This document shows positions 8,042-15,713 of a stretch of DNA of 28,790 nt, in pieces. The notes below the pieces were generated by a model. That model was not told where the DNA came from, ran no database searches, and saw only the letters and a list, made by a program, of their open reading frames with translations. This stretch comes from Oscillospiraceae bacterium (lineage in GTDB: Bacteria > Bacillota > Clostridia > Oscillospirales > Acutalibacteraceae). Each line of letters starts with the position of its first letter. Position 1 is the first letter of the stretch. The DNA is taken from positions 8,591 through 37,380 of the forward strand of contig JAHZCM010000002.1 in the NCBI GenBank assembly GCA_019422905.1, written 5' to 3'. The position numbers were made by a program, and so were the translations under genes.

Positions 8042-9553
8042 TCATGCTTTGGCCCTGTAATAAGTCTGGTTGAGCTTTTTGAGCCAATCCCTGTCGATCC
8101 CGTTCATCTGGTCCTCAGAGAGGCGGAACGCCCAGTTGCCGTTCGGCACGCCGGGCACGTTCATCTTCGTGTCCTTGCCGAAGCCGCAGAGATCCTGCAC
8201 CGGCACAATGACCGTATTTGCCGGGCTTCGCCACAGCGCCCGGATCATCGCACGGCACGAAGCGCTGTCGCTGCCGCCGACGGCCCAGTCGCCGCCTGCG
8301 AAGCCGCAGTATTCCAGCGCGTGCGCGCGCTCGTGCGGGAGCGCCTCCCACAGCCAGCCGAGCACCGTGTTGTTGTCGTGCGTTCCGGTATAGGCCACGC
8401 AGTTCTTTGGGAAATTGTGCGGCAGATGCATATTATCCTGCTGCTCCATAAAGCCGAACTGCATCACGCGCATGCAGGGCAGGCCGGTCTTTTCGAGCAG
8501 ATCGACCACGCCTTCATCGATAATGCCGAGATCCTCCGCGATGATCTTCGGGTCCCTGAACGTGCGGTTCACCGCATCGAAAAAGTCCATTTTAGGGCCG
8601 TCGATCCACTGGCCCTCCTTTGCGGTCTCTGCCTCGGCAGGCACCGCCCAGTATGCGGAAAGCGCGCGGAAATGGTCGATGCGCACCGCGTCAAACAGCT
8701 TGAAGCACGCACCGAGCCGATCCATCCACCAGCGGTAGCCGTCCGCCTTCATCGCCTTCCAGTTATAGAGCGGATTGCCCCACTTCTGGCCGTATTCGCT
8801 GAAATAATCCGGCGGCACGCCCGCCACATTTTTCGGCTCGCCATCCTCCGTCAGGTCGAAAAGATGGCGGTTCGCCCACACGTCAGCGCTGTTGCGCGCC
8901 ACATACATCGGCAGATCCCCGATGATCTGCACACCCTTTCCGTTCGCATAGGTCTTGATTTTCTCCCACTGCCTGAAGAACGTATACTGGATGAACTCCA
9001 TGAAAAGGATCGTCTCCGCGTGCTCCTCCATCGCGGCGGCCACCGCTTCGGGGCGGTGGAATTTTAAGTCCTCGTCCGCCCAGTCGTACCACTCCGCGCC
9101 GATATTCGCTTCCTTCAAAATGATGTACAGCGCATAATCCGGCAGCCAGCTTTTGTTTTCTTCGGCAAACGCACGCACCTTGTCGCGATAGGCCTCGTTC
9201 GTGCGCGTAAACGCCCGGTAAAGCACCGGAATGCGGCGAAGCTCCAGAAAATCGAACGCCGCGGAATACGGGTTCGCGTACATCTGCTCGCGCAGCTCCG
9301 CATCCGTCAAAAGCCCTTCGTCGCGAAGCTGCTCAAGGTCGATAAAATTCCGGTTGCCTGCAAACGCCGAAATGCTGGCGTAGGGGGAATTGTACGCATC
9401 CGTCGGTGTGAACGGCAGAACCTGCCAGTAGGTGCAGCCGGCGTCGCTCAGAAAGTCGATAAACCGCTTCGCTTCTTTGCCGAAGCAGCCGATGCCGTAA
9501 GCGCCCGGTAGCGAGGAGACGTGCATCAGCACGCCGCTTACGCGTTTATTCAT
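8042..9553 (-). CDS. malQ: 4-alpha-glucanotransferase (amylomaltase)
   Basis: A 503-residue GH77 enzyme that transfers alpha-1,4-glucan segments between maltodextrins, acting in glycogen or maltodextrin metabolism in the cytoplasm. The nucleophile lies in DAVRIDHFRAL (Asp293), the acid/base in IIAEDLG (Glu340), and the third acid in TGTHDNNT (Asp393). These line up closely with the classic Thermus amylomaltase numbering. PSSxxG-type N-terminal features (SSLPGAYGIG, 13-22) are also present. The ATG at 9553 has GAGGGG 7 bases upstream. It is a single-gene unit with its own promoter and terminator. No other maltose genes are nearby. Confidence 0.96.
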   Translation of the reverse strand: MNKRVSGVLMHVSSLPGAYGIGCFGKEAKRFIDFLSDAGCTYWQVLPFTPTDAYNSPYASISAFAGNRNFIDLEQLRDEGLLTDAELREQMYANPYSAAFDFLELRRIPVLYRAFTRTNEAYRDKVRAFAEENKSWLPDYALYIILKEANIGAEWYDWADEDLKFHRPEAVAAAMEEHAETILFMEFIQYTFFRQWEKIKTYANGKGVQIIGDLPMYVARNSADVWANRHLFDLTEDGEPKNVAGVPPDYFSEYGQKWGNPLYNWKAMKADGYRWWMDRLGACFKLFDAVRIDHFRALSAYWAVPAEAETAKEGQWIDGPKMDFFDAVNRTFRDPKIIAEDLGIIDEGVVDLLEKTGLPCMRVMQFGFMEQQDNMHLPHNFPKNCVAYTGTHDNNTVLGWLWEALPHERAHALEYCGFAGGDWAVGGSDSASCRAMIRALWRSPANTVIVPVQDLCGFGKDTKMNVPGVPNGNWAFRLSEDQMNGIDRDWLKKLNQTYYRAKA

Positions 9554-9620
9554 GGGTTCGCCCCTCTCTTTTGATGTATTTTCTCAATTTTCGGGTGTAT
9601 ATCCCCGATAATCTTGTACA

Positions 9621-9649
9621 ATCATACCACAAAACAAGGTAAACCGCAA
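9621..9649 (-). promoter_or_regulatory. Promoter for malQ
   Basis: On the minus strand TTGCGG (9649-9644) and TATGAT (9626-9621) are 17 bases apart, and the -10 is preceded by TGG, giving an extended -10. The start codon is 68 bases downstream of the -10. Confidence 0.65.
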
Positions 9650-10164
9650 TAGTAAGAATGCACAGAGAATTTCACACGATTTTTCCGTCGGCGATAGAAA
9701 TATAGAAATGCGGTGGTCGGTCCAGCGCCATCGCGGCTTCGCCCGCATCTGCGTTGCGGATGCCGTTTGCCATGCCCGGCCGCGCGATGGCGTCCCGCCG
9801 TCCAATGCAGTCCGGTTCACGCCGCGTTCTGCGCACGTAGTCTCCGACATGCTCCCTATAGTAATTGGGAAACGATCCGGATAAATCGAAACGGTTCTCC
9901 GTTGCCGGCCTATCCACGTCCCGACGGCACGAACAGATTCGGGGGCGCACAAACCGTCCGTGCGCCCCCGAATCTGTTTTAGCAAAACAACCACCGGCTC
10001 TATGCAATTGCAAGACAGAGATAGACCCATGGAAAACCACCGTGACGTCTACCTTACCTTTTAGATAAATATAGACGGAGGCTTTGATTACCTTGTCGAT
10101 CCGGTATCCCCTTTCTTCAGATTTATAAATCCTTCTTAACGGCTTCTCCGGTATCCCGCGCAAA
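9650..10164. other. 515-bp interval between spoIIE and malQ with no convincing gene
   Basis: The stretch contains a strong hairpin (9932-9978) and no recognised gene. On the minus strand a frame stays open from a TTG at 10163, just after the spoIIE stop, to 9672 (163 codons). Its last 65 codons, from FPNYYREHVGDY onward, have the GC-rich third positions of neighbouring genes, but the first part does not, there is no good ribosome site, and I recognise no family. It may be the decayed end of a lost gene or plain intergenic DNA. A short repeat, GGATACCGGA, occurs twice near 10110 and 10150. Confidence 0.5.
9932..9980 (+). terminator. 19-bp perfect hairpin, terminator-like on the plus strand
   Basis: The left arm 9932-9950 (AACAGATTCGGGGGCGCAC) and the right arm 9960-9978 are exact reverse complements with a 9-base loop, followed by TT to give a TTTT tract. 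The T-run exists only in the plus direction, yet no plus-strand gene is seen upstream. It could terminate an unannotated plus-strand transcript, or act as an mRNA-end hairpin for spoIIE on the minus strand. Confidence 0.6.
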
Positions 10165-12512
10165 TCACTGTATCAAAAGCACCAGAGCGCTCACATCGTC
10201 TTCATGCCCGTCCGTGCGGTCCTTCACCGCGCGGTCCACGATCTGCTCGGCAAGCTGCTGCGGGTCGTCCTCCATGTAGTTGCCGACAAGGTCGGTCAGC
10301 CATTCGGTTCCCGCCGCGGTTACGCCGTCCGAAACCATGACGAGCAGATCGCCGGATTCGAGTGACTTTTCGCTGCGTGCAAAGCGGATTTCCGGCAAAA
10401 TGCCAACCGGCACACTCTTCGCCTCCAGATATTCCGCGCGGTTTTTCCGGCGCAGGATCGTGCCCGCCGCGCCGGCCTTGCGCAGTTGCGTCTGCCCGGT
10501 GAAGAGATCGATGCAGGCCACGTCCAGCGTCGCAAGGGATTCCTCTCCACCCTTTGCCAGCATGGCGGAGTTGATCATGCGCAGCGTGCTCTCAAAGCCG
10601 ATGCCTGCTTTCAGCAGCGACTGCGTCATGGAAGCCGTCATCGTGCCGTCCACGGCCGCCCTGCCTCCGGTACCCATGCCGTCGCTGAGCAGAGCAAAGT
10701 AGCGCCCGCTGCCGTCCGTAAAGGTCGCGGCGCAGTCTCCGCAGAGGGAAGCGCCTCCCGCCGCATGCTGAGAGAAGCCGCGCTGGACCGCGTAAACCGG
10801 CTTTTGGCACATCTGCAGCTTGACGCGCTCGCCGGCAACCGCGACGCTGGGCTGCGCAAAGGTGCGGCCGCAGGCAGACGAAATTTCCCGGGTGAGCTGC
10901 CCCTTGTTGATATGTACGCCCCGCGGGCGCATCACGTGCGCCTCCACGGTCATCCGCCCGAATTTGTCGATGCGGCAGCAGACCTCAACCGGCGTCAGAT
11001 CCCGGCGGCGCAGCACCTCCCGCACCTGCTCCGCACTGTCCTCGTCAAAGTGCTGGTACTGTTCAAACTCCTCCGCCATGTCGCCGAGCATCTGCGAGGT
11101 GGAGCGGAAATGCTCCTCCACCACGGCCCGCACCTGCTCCGCCCGCATCCGGGCGCTCTCCTTTGCGAGCAGCTCCTTGTACTCGCCGTTCACCGCGTCC
11201 CGGACCTCCCCGGCCCTGCCGCACCGCGTCAGAAACGGCACGTCGAAATCGCTGCGGTCCACACGGCCGTGCTCGCGGAGCGGATAGCTGAGCCGCGAAA
11301 AGCTCTTCTGCGTCTCGTCCCGGTTTTTCCGCCAGCAAACGGCGCACTGGCTGCATCCGGAGCACACCTTCTCTGCCGCGCGCCCGTACACACCCGGAAG
11401 GTCGTCCGCTGCGGTATCCTGCAGCTTCTTCGAAATTTTATCCACGGATTCCGACGCGCCGCGCATGGCGTCCGCCGCGTAGCGAAGGCGAAGAATCACA
11501 TTCTTCCGCAGAGAATCGCCGGGCAGCTTGTCTCGCCGAACGGCGAAGAGGTTCGTCAGCCTGCGGCTCTGCGGCAAAATCATATAGAGAATGGACGCGA
11601 CCGCCACCTCCACCGCTCCGTAAAACACCTGCACCGAGCCGCTCACCTGCAGGGACGCAATGCCGTTGGAAATGACAAAGGCCACCGCCACGGCGATTTT
11701 ACCCAGCGGCGAAAACACGCCCGCCATCAGGCCGCCGAGACCGTACGCGCCGGAGAGATAGGAGAGTCCTGCGGTGGAAAGCCCCTGCACAGCCCCAGCC
11801 CCGCACCCTGCACGGCGCCGGCCGCAATGCCCGCCACCGCGCCGCCGGACAGCCCACCCAGCCGCGCGCAAACCAGAATTGTCAGCACAATCAGCACACG
11901 GCCCACGGAAACGCCGGAAATCGTCAGGCCGGAAAAGGAGAGCAGCAGCACGCCCAGCGAGACGATGACCGCCGCCACATCGCCGCTGTCAAAGACGGCG
12001 CTCTCCCGCCGGGTCTCCAAAAGGTGCATCGCACGGCGCAAAAAGTATGCCGTGCCGCCCGCAAGGAACGACTCCGCCACGTACATCGCCGCCACGTTGG
12101 AAAGGGAGCCGTTGATAAAAACCATGGTCACACCCGTGGCGAGCAGCGGCAGAAACGCGACCGCGGGCGCAAAGATGGGATGGTCGCGCACCGTTTTCAG
12201 CTCGGAAAGTGACCAGCGAATCGCACCGACCGCCAAAAGCGCTGCAATGTACCGCGCCGGTATATCGGTCGGCGCCGGAATCAGATACCCCACGGCGCCG
12301 CCGGCCACCACCGCCCACATGGTCGGAAACGGCGCAGCGGCGGCAGCCGCCACGGCAAAGGGCGCGTATTTCCCGAATACAAGGCCCCGCGCCGAAAGGA
12401 AACCCGTCAGTACCGCCATGACCAACAGCACCGCTTTCTGCACATACGGCACGTGCAGCGCTTCCCGCAGCCTGTCCCGCACCCTCCATAAACTGTTTTC
12501 TTCCATATTCAT
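10165..12512 (-). pseudogene. spoIIE: Stage II sporulation protein E, full length but frameshifted
   Basis: SpoIIE is the membrane-bound PP2C phosphatase that dephosphorylates SpoIIAA to activate sigma-F in the forespore and helps polar division. The reading starts MNMEENSLWRV at 12512 (AGGAAGAGGA upstream; an alternative ATG is at 12506). About ten hydrophobic segments follow, then the Cys-rich CSGCSQCAVCWRKNRDET region, and a C-terminal PP2C domain with LLSDGMGTGG and HEDDVSALVLLI. The N-terminal frame runs to a stop at 11727, while the remaining ~560 residues lie in the next frame. Homology switches frame near 11782-11802, inside three GGGG runs. Adding one G would restore a continuous protein of about 782 residues, the normal length. 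It is either a sequencing or assembly indel or a real inactivating mutation. Both halves are otherwise intact, which favours an error or a recent event. Confidence 0.9.
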
Positions 12513-12829
12513 ACGTCCTCTTCCTTTCGTCCGGGGTACGCCCGGGCCGCGCACCGCCTGATTACGGCCAACTTAAAGAATATGTAAACCGTACGCTCAT
12601 TATACGCAGGAGGCTTTGCAGGAAAACGCGAAACGCGCAGGGCCGTTTTTTGAATGTTTTGCGGTTTGTCCGCCGTTCGTGTCGCGCGGCTCGGAAAGCG
12701 CTTCGAAAAAGCGCGCAAAGTTTTTCGGAAAGGTCCCGCACGCCGTACCGGACAGATATTTTTTAAAGCGGACATTCAAAAAGGAACCTCTCTTCCCCCT
12801 TCTTTTGCCCGCAGCCGCAGCACAGGGAC
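12513..12829. other. Intergenic stretch between spoIIE and the T-box promoter
   Basis: The 317 bases hold no convincing coding region. A TATAAT on the minus strand (12604-12599), about 87 bases before the spoIIE start, is a candidate spoIIE -10. The sequence 17 bases further up is GTTTTC, a poor -35, as would be expected if activation (for example by Spo0A) were needed, but I find no clear Spo0A box. Confidence 0.5.
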
Positions 12830-12858
12830 TTGACAAACCGCGTAAAAAAGCATAGAAT
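12830..12858 (+). promoter_or_regulatory. Strong promoter for the T-box leader
   Basis: TTGACA (12830-12835), a 17-base spacer and TAGAAT (12853-12858) precede the T-box leader, predicting a start near 12865. Confidence 0.8.
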
Positions 12859-12864
12859 AGCGAT

Positions 12865-13100
12865 AATATCAAAACCGAGGATTGGAAAGAGTACCCGTGT
12901 TCAAGCGGCACAGAGAGCTCCCGGCGGTGGAAACGGAGCGCGTGCGGCACGGCGAATGGAGCCATGAGGGTGGGCGGGAAAATCGCCCGACGTTCGCCGC
13001 GTTAAGGCTTTGAGCGGGCGCTATGCGCCAATTTGGGTGGTACCGCAGGAAGTTTGACCTCTTGTCCCTTGTTTTAAGGGCACAAGGGGTTTTATTTTAT
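12865..13100 (+). promoter_or_regulatory. T-box leader with apparent tryptophan specifier (UGG)
   Basis: The conserved T-box core GGGTGGTACCGC lies at 13035-13046, the bulge that binds the tRNA acceptor end. Upstream are Stem I hallmarks: CAGAGAGC near 12911-12918, GGCGGTGGAAAC in the apical region near 12923-12934, and GAATGGAGCC (12954-12963), where TGG at 12957-12959 followed by a purine sits at the specifier position. An intrinsic terminator follows. Uncharged tRNA-Trp would bind and favour antitermination, raising expression of the downstream aminotransferase and trpS. The class is certain from the T-box core; the Trp specificity is inferred from position and from trpS two genes away. 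Confidence 0.87.
13058..13093 (+). terminator. T-box-controlled intrinsic terminator
   Basis: The arm 13058-13070 (CCTCTTGTCCCTT) pairs with 13076-13089 with one bulged C at 13081 and one G-T wobble. TTTTATTTT follows. It starts 12 bases after the T-box core, the usual place for the terminator that competes with the antiterminator. Confidence 0.82.
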
Positions 13101-13295
13101 CCTTTTAAAGCCCGGATTTCCAGATGCCCTTCCCCGCACAGGCCGCCCCAAAACGCAGACTGCCAGTGGGCGCTTCGGTCCGGAGCGGTACATTGGGGCA
13201 TACACCCGGAGCAACGACGCAGTCAGGCAATACATGCAGCGATTAAAAGCAATAAATATGTAAAAACAATAAACATATAAAGAAAGGTGACCGAT

Positions 13296-14483
13296 ATGGA
13301 ATACAAGTTTTCCGAAAGAGTTCTGGCCCTAAAGCCCTCCGCAATCCGCGAGATCTTCAAATACGCGGCGAACCCCACGTACATCTCGCTTTCCGCGGGC
13401 AATCCCGCGCCGGAAGCCTTTCCGGCAAAGCAGCTCGCCGAGATCTCCGCAAAGCTGATGGCGGAAAACCCGATCCTCGCGCTGCAGTACAGCACGACCG
13501 AGGGCTATACGCCGCTGCGCGAGCATCTCACGGCCTACATGAAAGGGACGCACAACGTGGGCCGCGATTTTGACGACATCATCATCACGAGCGGCGCGCA
13601 GCAGATCATGGATCTGTTTACAAAGTCCATCCTGAACGAGGGAGAAACCGTTCTTTGCGAAGCGCCGAGCTTCATCGGCTCCCTGAACGACTTCCGCTCC
13701 TATCAGGCGAAGCTCGTCGGCATCCCGATGGACACAGACGGTATGAACATGGAAGCGCTCGAAAACGCGCTGAAAACCGAAAAGAACGTCAAATTTATCT
13801 ATACGATTCCGAATTTCCAGAACCCCTCCGGCATCACGATGAGTCTTGAAAAACGCAAAAGGCTCTATGCGCTCGCAAAGCAGTACGGCGTGATGATCCT
13901 TGAGGATAATCCCTACGGCGATCTGCGCTACGCGGGCGAGCCGCTGCCGGCGATTAAATCCTTCGATGAGGACGGCATCGTTCTTTACGCCGGCTCGTTC
14001 TCCAAGGTCATCTCGCCCGGCATGCGCGTCGGCTATGCGATCGGCCCGAAGCCGGTGCTCAGCAAGATGACCGTCTGCAAGCAGGGGCAGGACGTGCACA
14101 CCAACATCTGGTCGCAGGTGCTGTGCTACCGCTTTATGACCGAATACGACTACGACGCGCATCTGGAAGGCTTGCGCGCCATTTACACGAAAAAGCGGGA
14201 GCTGCTGCTCGACTTGATGGAAAAGAACCTCGCGCCGCACATCACGTGGGATCCGTTCAACGGCGGCCTGTTCGCGTGGTGCCATCTGCCGAAGGGCGTC
14301 GATATGGCGGCGTTTGTCCAGAAAGCACTGGAAAAGAAGGTCTGCGTCGTGCCGGGTACCGCCTTCCTCACGGACGAAAACGAGCCGTGCGATGCGTTCC
14401 GCATCAACTTCTCCACCCCCACCGACGAACAGCTCACAAAGGGCATCGAGCTGCTCGGCGAGGCCATCCGCGAAATGATTTGA
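13296..14483 (+). CDS. PLP-dependent aminotransferase, class I/II (aromatic / 2-aminoadipate type)
   Basis: A 395-residue fold-type I aminotransferase. PLP-binding features: Asn176 in NFQNPSG, Asp204 and Tyr207 in EDNPYGDL, and the Schiff-base lysine Lys237 in AGSFSKVISPGMRVGY. It belongs to the ARO8/LysN-like group that also supplies MocR C-terminal domains, but there is no DNA-binding domain here. I chose the ATG at 13296 because AGAAAGG lies 8 bases upstream; a GTG at 13287 is inside that box. It sits 196 bases after the T-box terminator and 20 bases before trpS. Control by an apparent Trp T-box suggests a substrate in tryptophan or other aromatic amino acid metabolism, but sequence alone does not prove that; alanine, branched-chain or 2-aminoadipate activities occur in the group. 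Confidence 0.9.
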   Translation: MEYKFSERVLALKPSAIREIFKYAANPTYISLSAGNPAPEAFPAKQLAEISAKLMAENPILALQYSTTEGYTPLREHLTAYMKGTHNVGRDFDDIIITSGAQQIMDLFTKSILNEGETVLCEAPSFIGSLNDFRSYQAKLVGIPMDTDGMNMEALENALKTEKNVKFIYTIPNFQNPSGITMSLEKRKRLYALAKQYGVMILEDNPYGDLRYAGEPLPAIKSFDEDGIVLYAGSFSKVISPGMRVGYAIGPKPVLSKMTVCKQGQDVHTNIWSQVLCYRFMTEYDYDAHLEGLRAIYTKKRELLLDLMEKNLAPHITWDPFNGGLFAWCHLPKGVDMAAFVQKALEKKVCVVPGTAFLTDENEPCDAFRINFSTPTDEQLTKGIELLGEAIREMI

Positions 14484-14503
14484 GAAAGGCAAGGGTAATC
14501 TTT

Positions 14504-15520
14504 ATGGAAAATACGGTTGAAACCAGAAAAAAACGCGTTCTGAGCATGATTCAGCCTACCGGCATGTTCACGCTTGGCAATTATCTCGGCGCGCTGAAAA
14601 ATTTCGTCGCCCTACAGGATGAATACGAGTGCGTCTATGCGCTTGCCGATCTGCATGCGATCACCGTGCGGCAGGAGCCCGCGGCGTTCCGCAAAAATAC
14701 GCTCTCCGCTTATGCGATGATGCTGGCGCTCGGCATCGATCCCGAAAAGAGCATTTTCTTCATCCAGAGCCAGGTGCCTCAGCACGCACAGCTCGCATGG
14801 ATTCTGAACTGCTACACGCAGTTCGGCGAGCTTTCGCGCATGACGCAGTTCAAGGACAAATCCGCAAAGCACGCCGACAACATCAATGCCGGCCTGTTCA
14901 CCTATCCGTGCCTGATGGCGGCCGATATTCTGCTCTATAACGCGGATTACGTGCCGATCGGCGCCGACCAGAAGCAGCATCTGGAGCTGGCCCGCGACGT
15001 TGCGGAGCGCTTCAACGGGCTGTATTCCCCGACATTTGTCGTGCCGGAGGGCCTGATTCCGAAAACCGGCGCGCGCATCATGTCTTTGCAGGATCCGACC
15101 AAGAAGATGAGCAAATCCGACGAGAACACCGCGGGCTTTATCACGATGCTCGACACGCCCGACCAGATCATGAAGAAATTCAAGCGCGCCGTCACGGACA
15201 GCGAAGCGTGCGTCCGCTACGCTGAGGGCAAGGACGGCATCAACAACCTCATGGGCATTTACAGCTGCATCACCGGCAAAAGCTACGCGGAAATCGAAAG
15301 GGAATTTGACGGCCGCGGCTACGGCGATTTCAAAACGGCGGTCGGTGAAGCGGTCGTCGGCGCGCTCACGCCGATCCAGGCCCGCTACAACAAGCTGATC
15401 AAGGATAAGGCCTATCTGGAAAAGTGCTACAGCGAGGCCGCGCCGCGCGCCGAAGCGATTGCGCGCCGCACGCTGCAGAAGGTCATGAAAAAGGTGGGCT
15501 ATCTCCCGCTCGCCCGCTGA
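14504..15520 (+). CDS. trpS: Tryptophanyl-tRNA synthetase
   Basis: A 338-residue class I synthetase that charges tRNA-Trp. The HIGH-equivalent region is PTGMFTLGNYLGA (residues 18-30) and KMSKS is at 201-205. QDEYECVYALADLHAIT and the GADQKQHLELARD stretch (residues 153-165) are diagnostic of TrpRS. The ATG at 14504 has AAGGG 8 bases upstream. The frame is open far upstream into the aminotransferase gene, but that region is out of family. It is cotranscribed with the aminotransferase under the T-box leader, matching the UGG specifier. Length is normal and no residue is missing. Confidence 0.97.
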   Translation: MENTVETRKKRVLSMIQPTGMFTLGNYLGALKNFVALQDEYECVYALADLHAITVRQEPAAFRKNTLSAYAMMLALGIDPEKSIFFIQSQVPQHAQLAWILNCYTQFGELSRMTQFKDKSAKHADNINAGLFTYPCLMAADILLYNADYVPIGADQKQHLELARDVAERFNGLYSPTFVVPEGLIPKTGARIMSLQDPTKKMSKSDENTAGFITMLDTPDQIMKKFKRAVTDSEACVRYAEGKDGINNLMGIYSCITGKSYAEIEREFDGRGYGDFKTAVGEAVVGALTPIQARYNKLIKDKAYLEKCYSEAAPRAEAIARRTLQKVMKKVGYLPLAR

Positions 15521-15537
15521 TCTTTTCCCTGCGGGAA

Positions 15538-15566
15538 TTGACTTTTTATCGCGAACTGGCTATAAT
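15538..15566 (+). promoter_or_regulatory. Strong promoter for the DHHW-family gene
   Basis: TTGACT (15538-15543), a 17-base spacer and a perfect TATAAT (15561-15566) begin 17 bases after trpS. They predict a leader of about 140 bases before the next start codon. Confidence 0.82.
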
Positions 15567-15617
15567 AAAGGCGATACCGCGCAGTGCCTTTGGGCGGCGG
15601 GTATTCTGCGGTACTGC

Positions 15618-15671
15618 CTGTAAAAAGAGACGAAGAGGTCGCGCGGGCTTTCCGCACGGCCTCTTTTACAG
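15618..15671 (+). promoter_or_regulatory. Structured leader with terminator-like hairpin and a competing stem
   Basis: GAGGTCGCGCGG (15635-15646) can pair with CCGCACGGCCTC (15652-15663) with one wobble and one mismatch, followed by TTTT. This resembles an intrinsic terminator lying downstream of the promoter and 50 bases before the gene. CTGTAAAAAGAG (15618-15629) can instead pair with CTCTTTTACAG (15661-15671), which shares the CTC, so the two stems exclude each other. It may be an attenuator. It may also just be a late terminator of the trpS transcript. Confidence 0.5.
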
Positions 15672-15713
15672 TGAATCCGCAGCGCCTTACAGACACAGAA
15701 AGGATGAACGCCC

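Noticed and set aside
9672..10163. A 163-codon minus-strand protein gene after spoIIE
   Set aside because: TTG start without a good ribosome site, uneven base use and no recognised family; kept only as an observation.
11727..11871. Programmed ribosomal frameshifting to join the two SpoIIE frames
   Set aside because: No A/T-rich slippery heptamer or typical downstream stimulator is visible, and SpoIIE is not known to use frameshifting. A one-base indel in a G-run is simpler.
10486..12561. A 691-codon plus-strand frame across spoIIE
   Set aside because: Antisense to a well-supported SpoIIE sequence; its Arg/His/Ala-rich product is typical of a shadow frame.
12628..12829. Spo0A box controlling spoIIE
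   Set aside because: Only partial matches to TGTCGAA (such as TGTCGCG near 12680) are present, too weak to call.
13329..14492. A 387-codon minus-strand frame antisense to the aminotransferase
   Set aside because: The plus strand encodes an intact aminotransferase with a Schiff-base lysine; the antisense product shows no family features.
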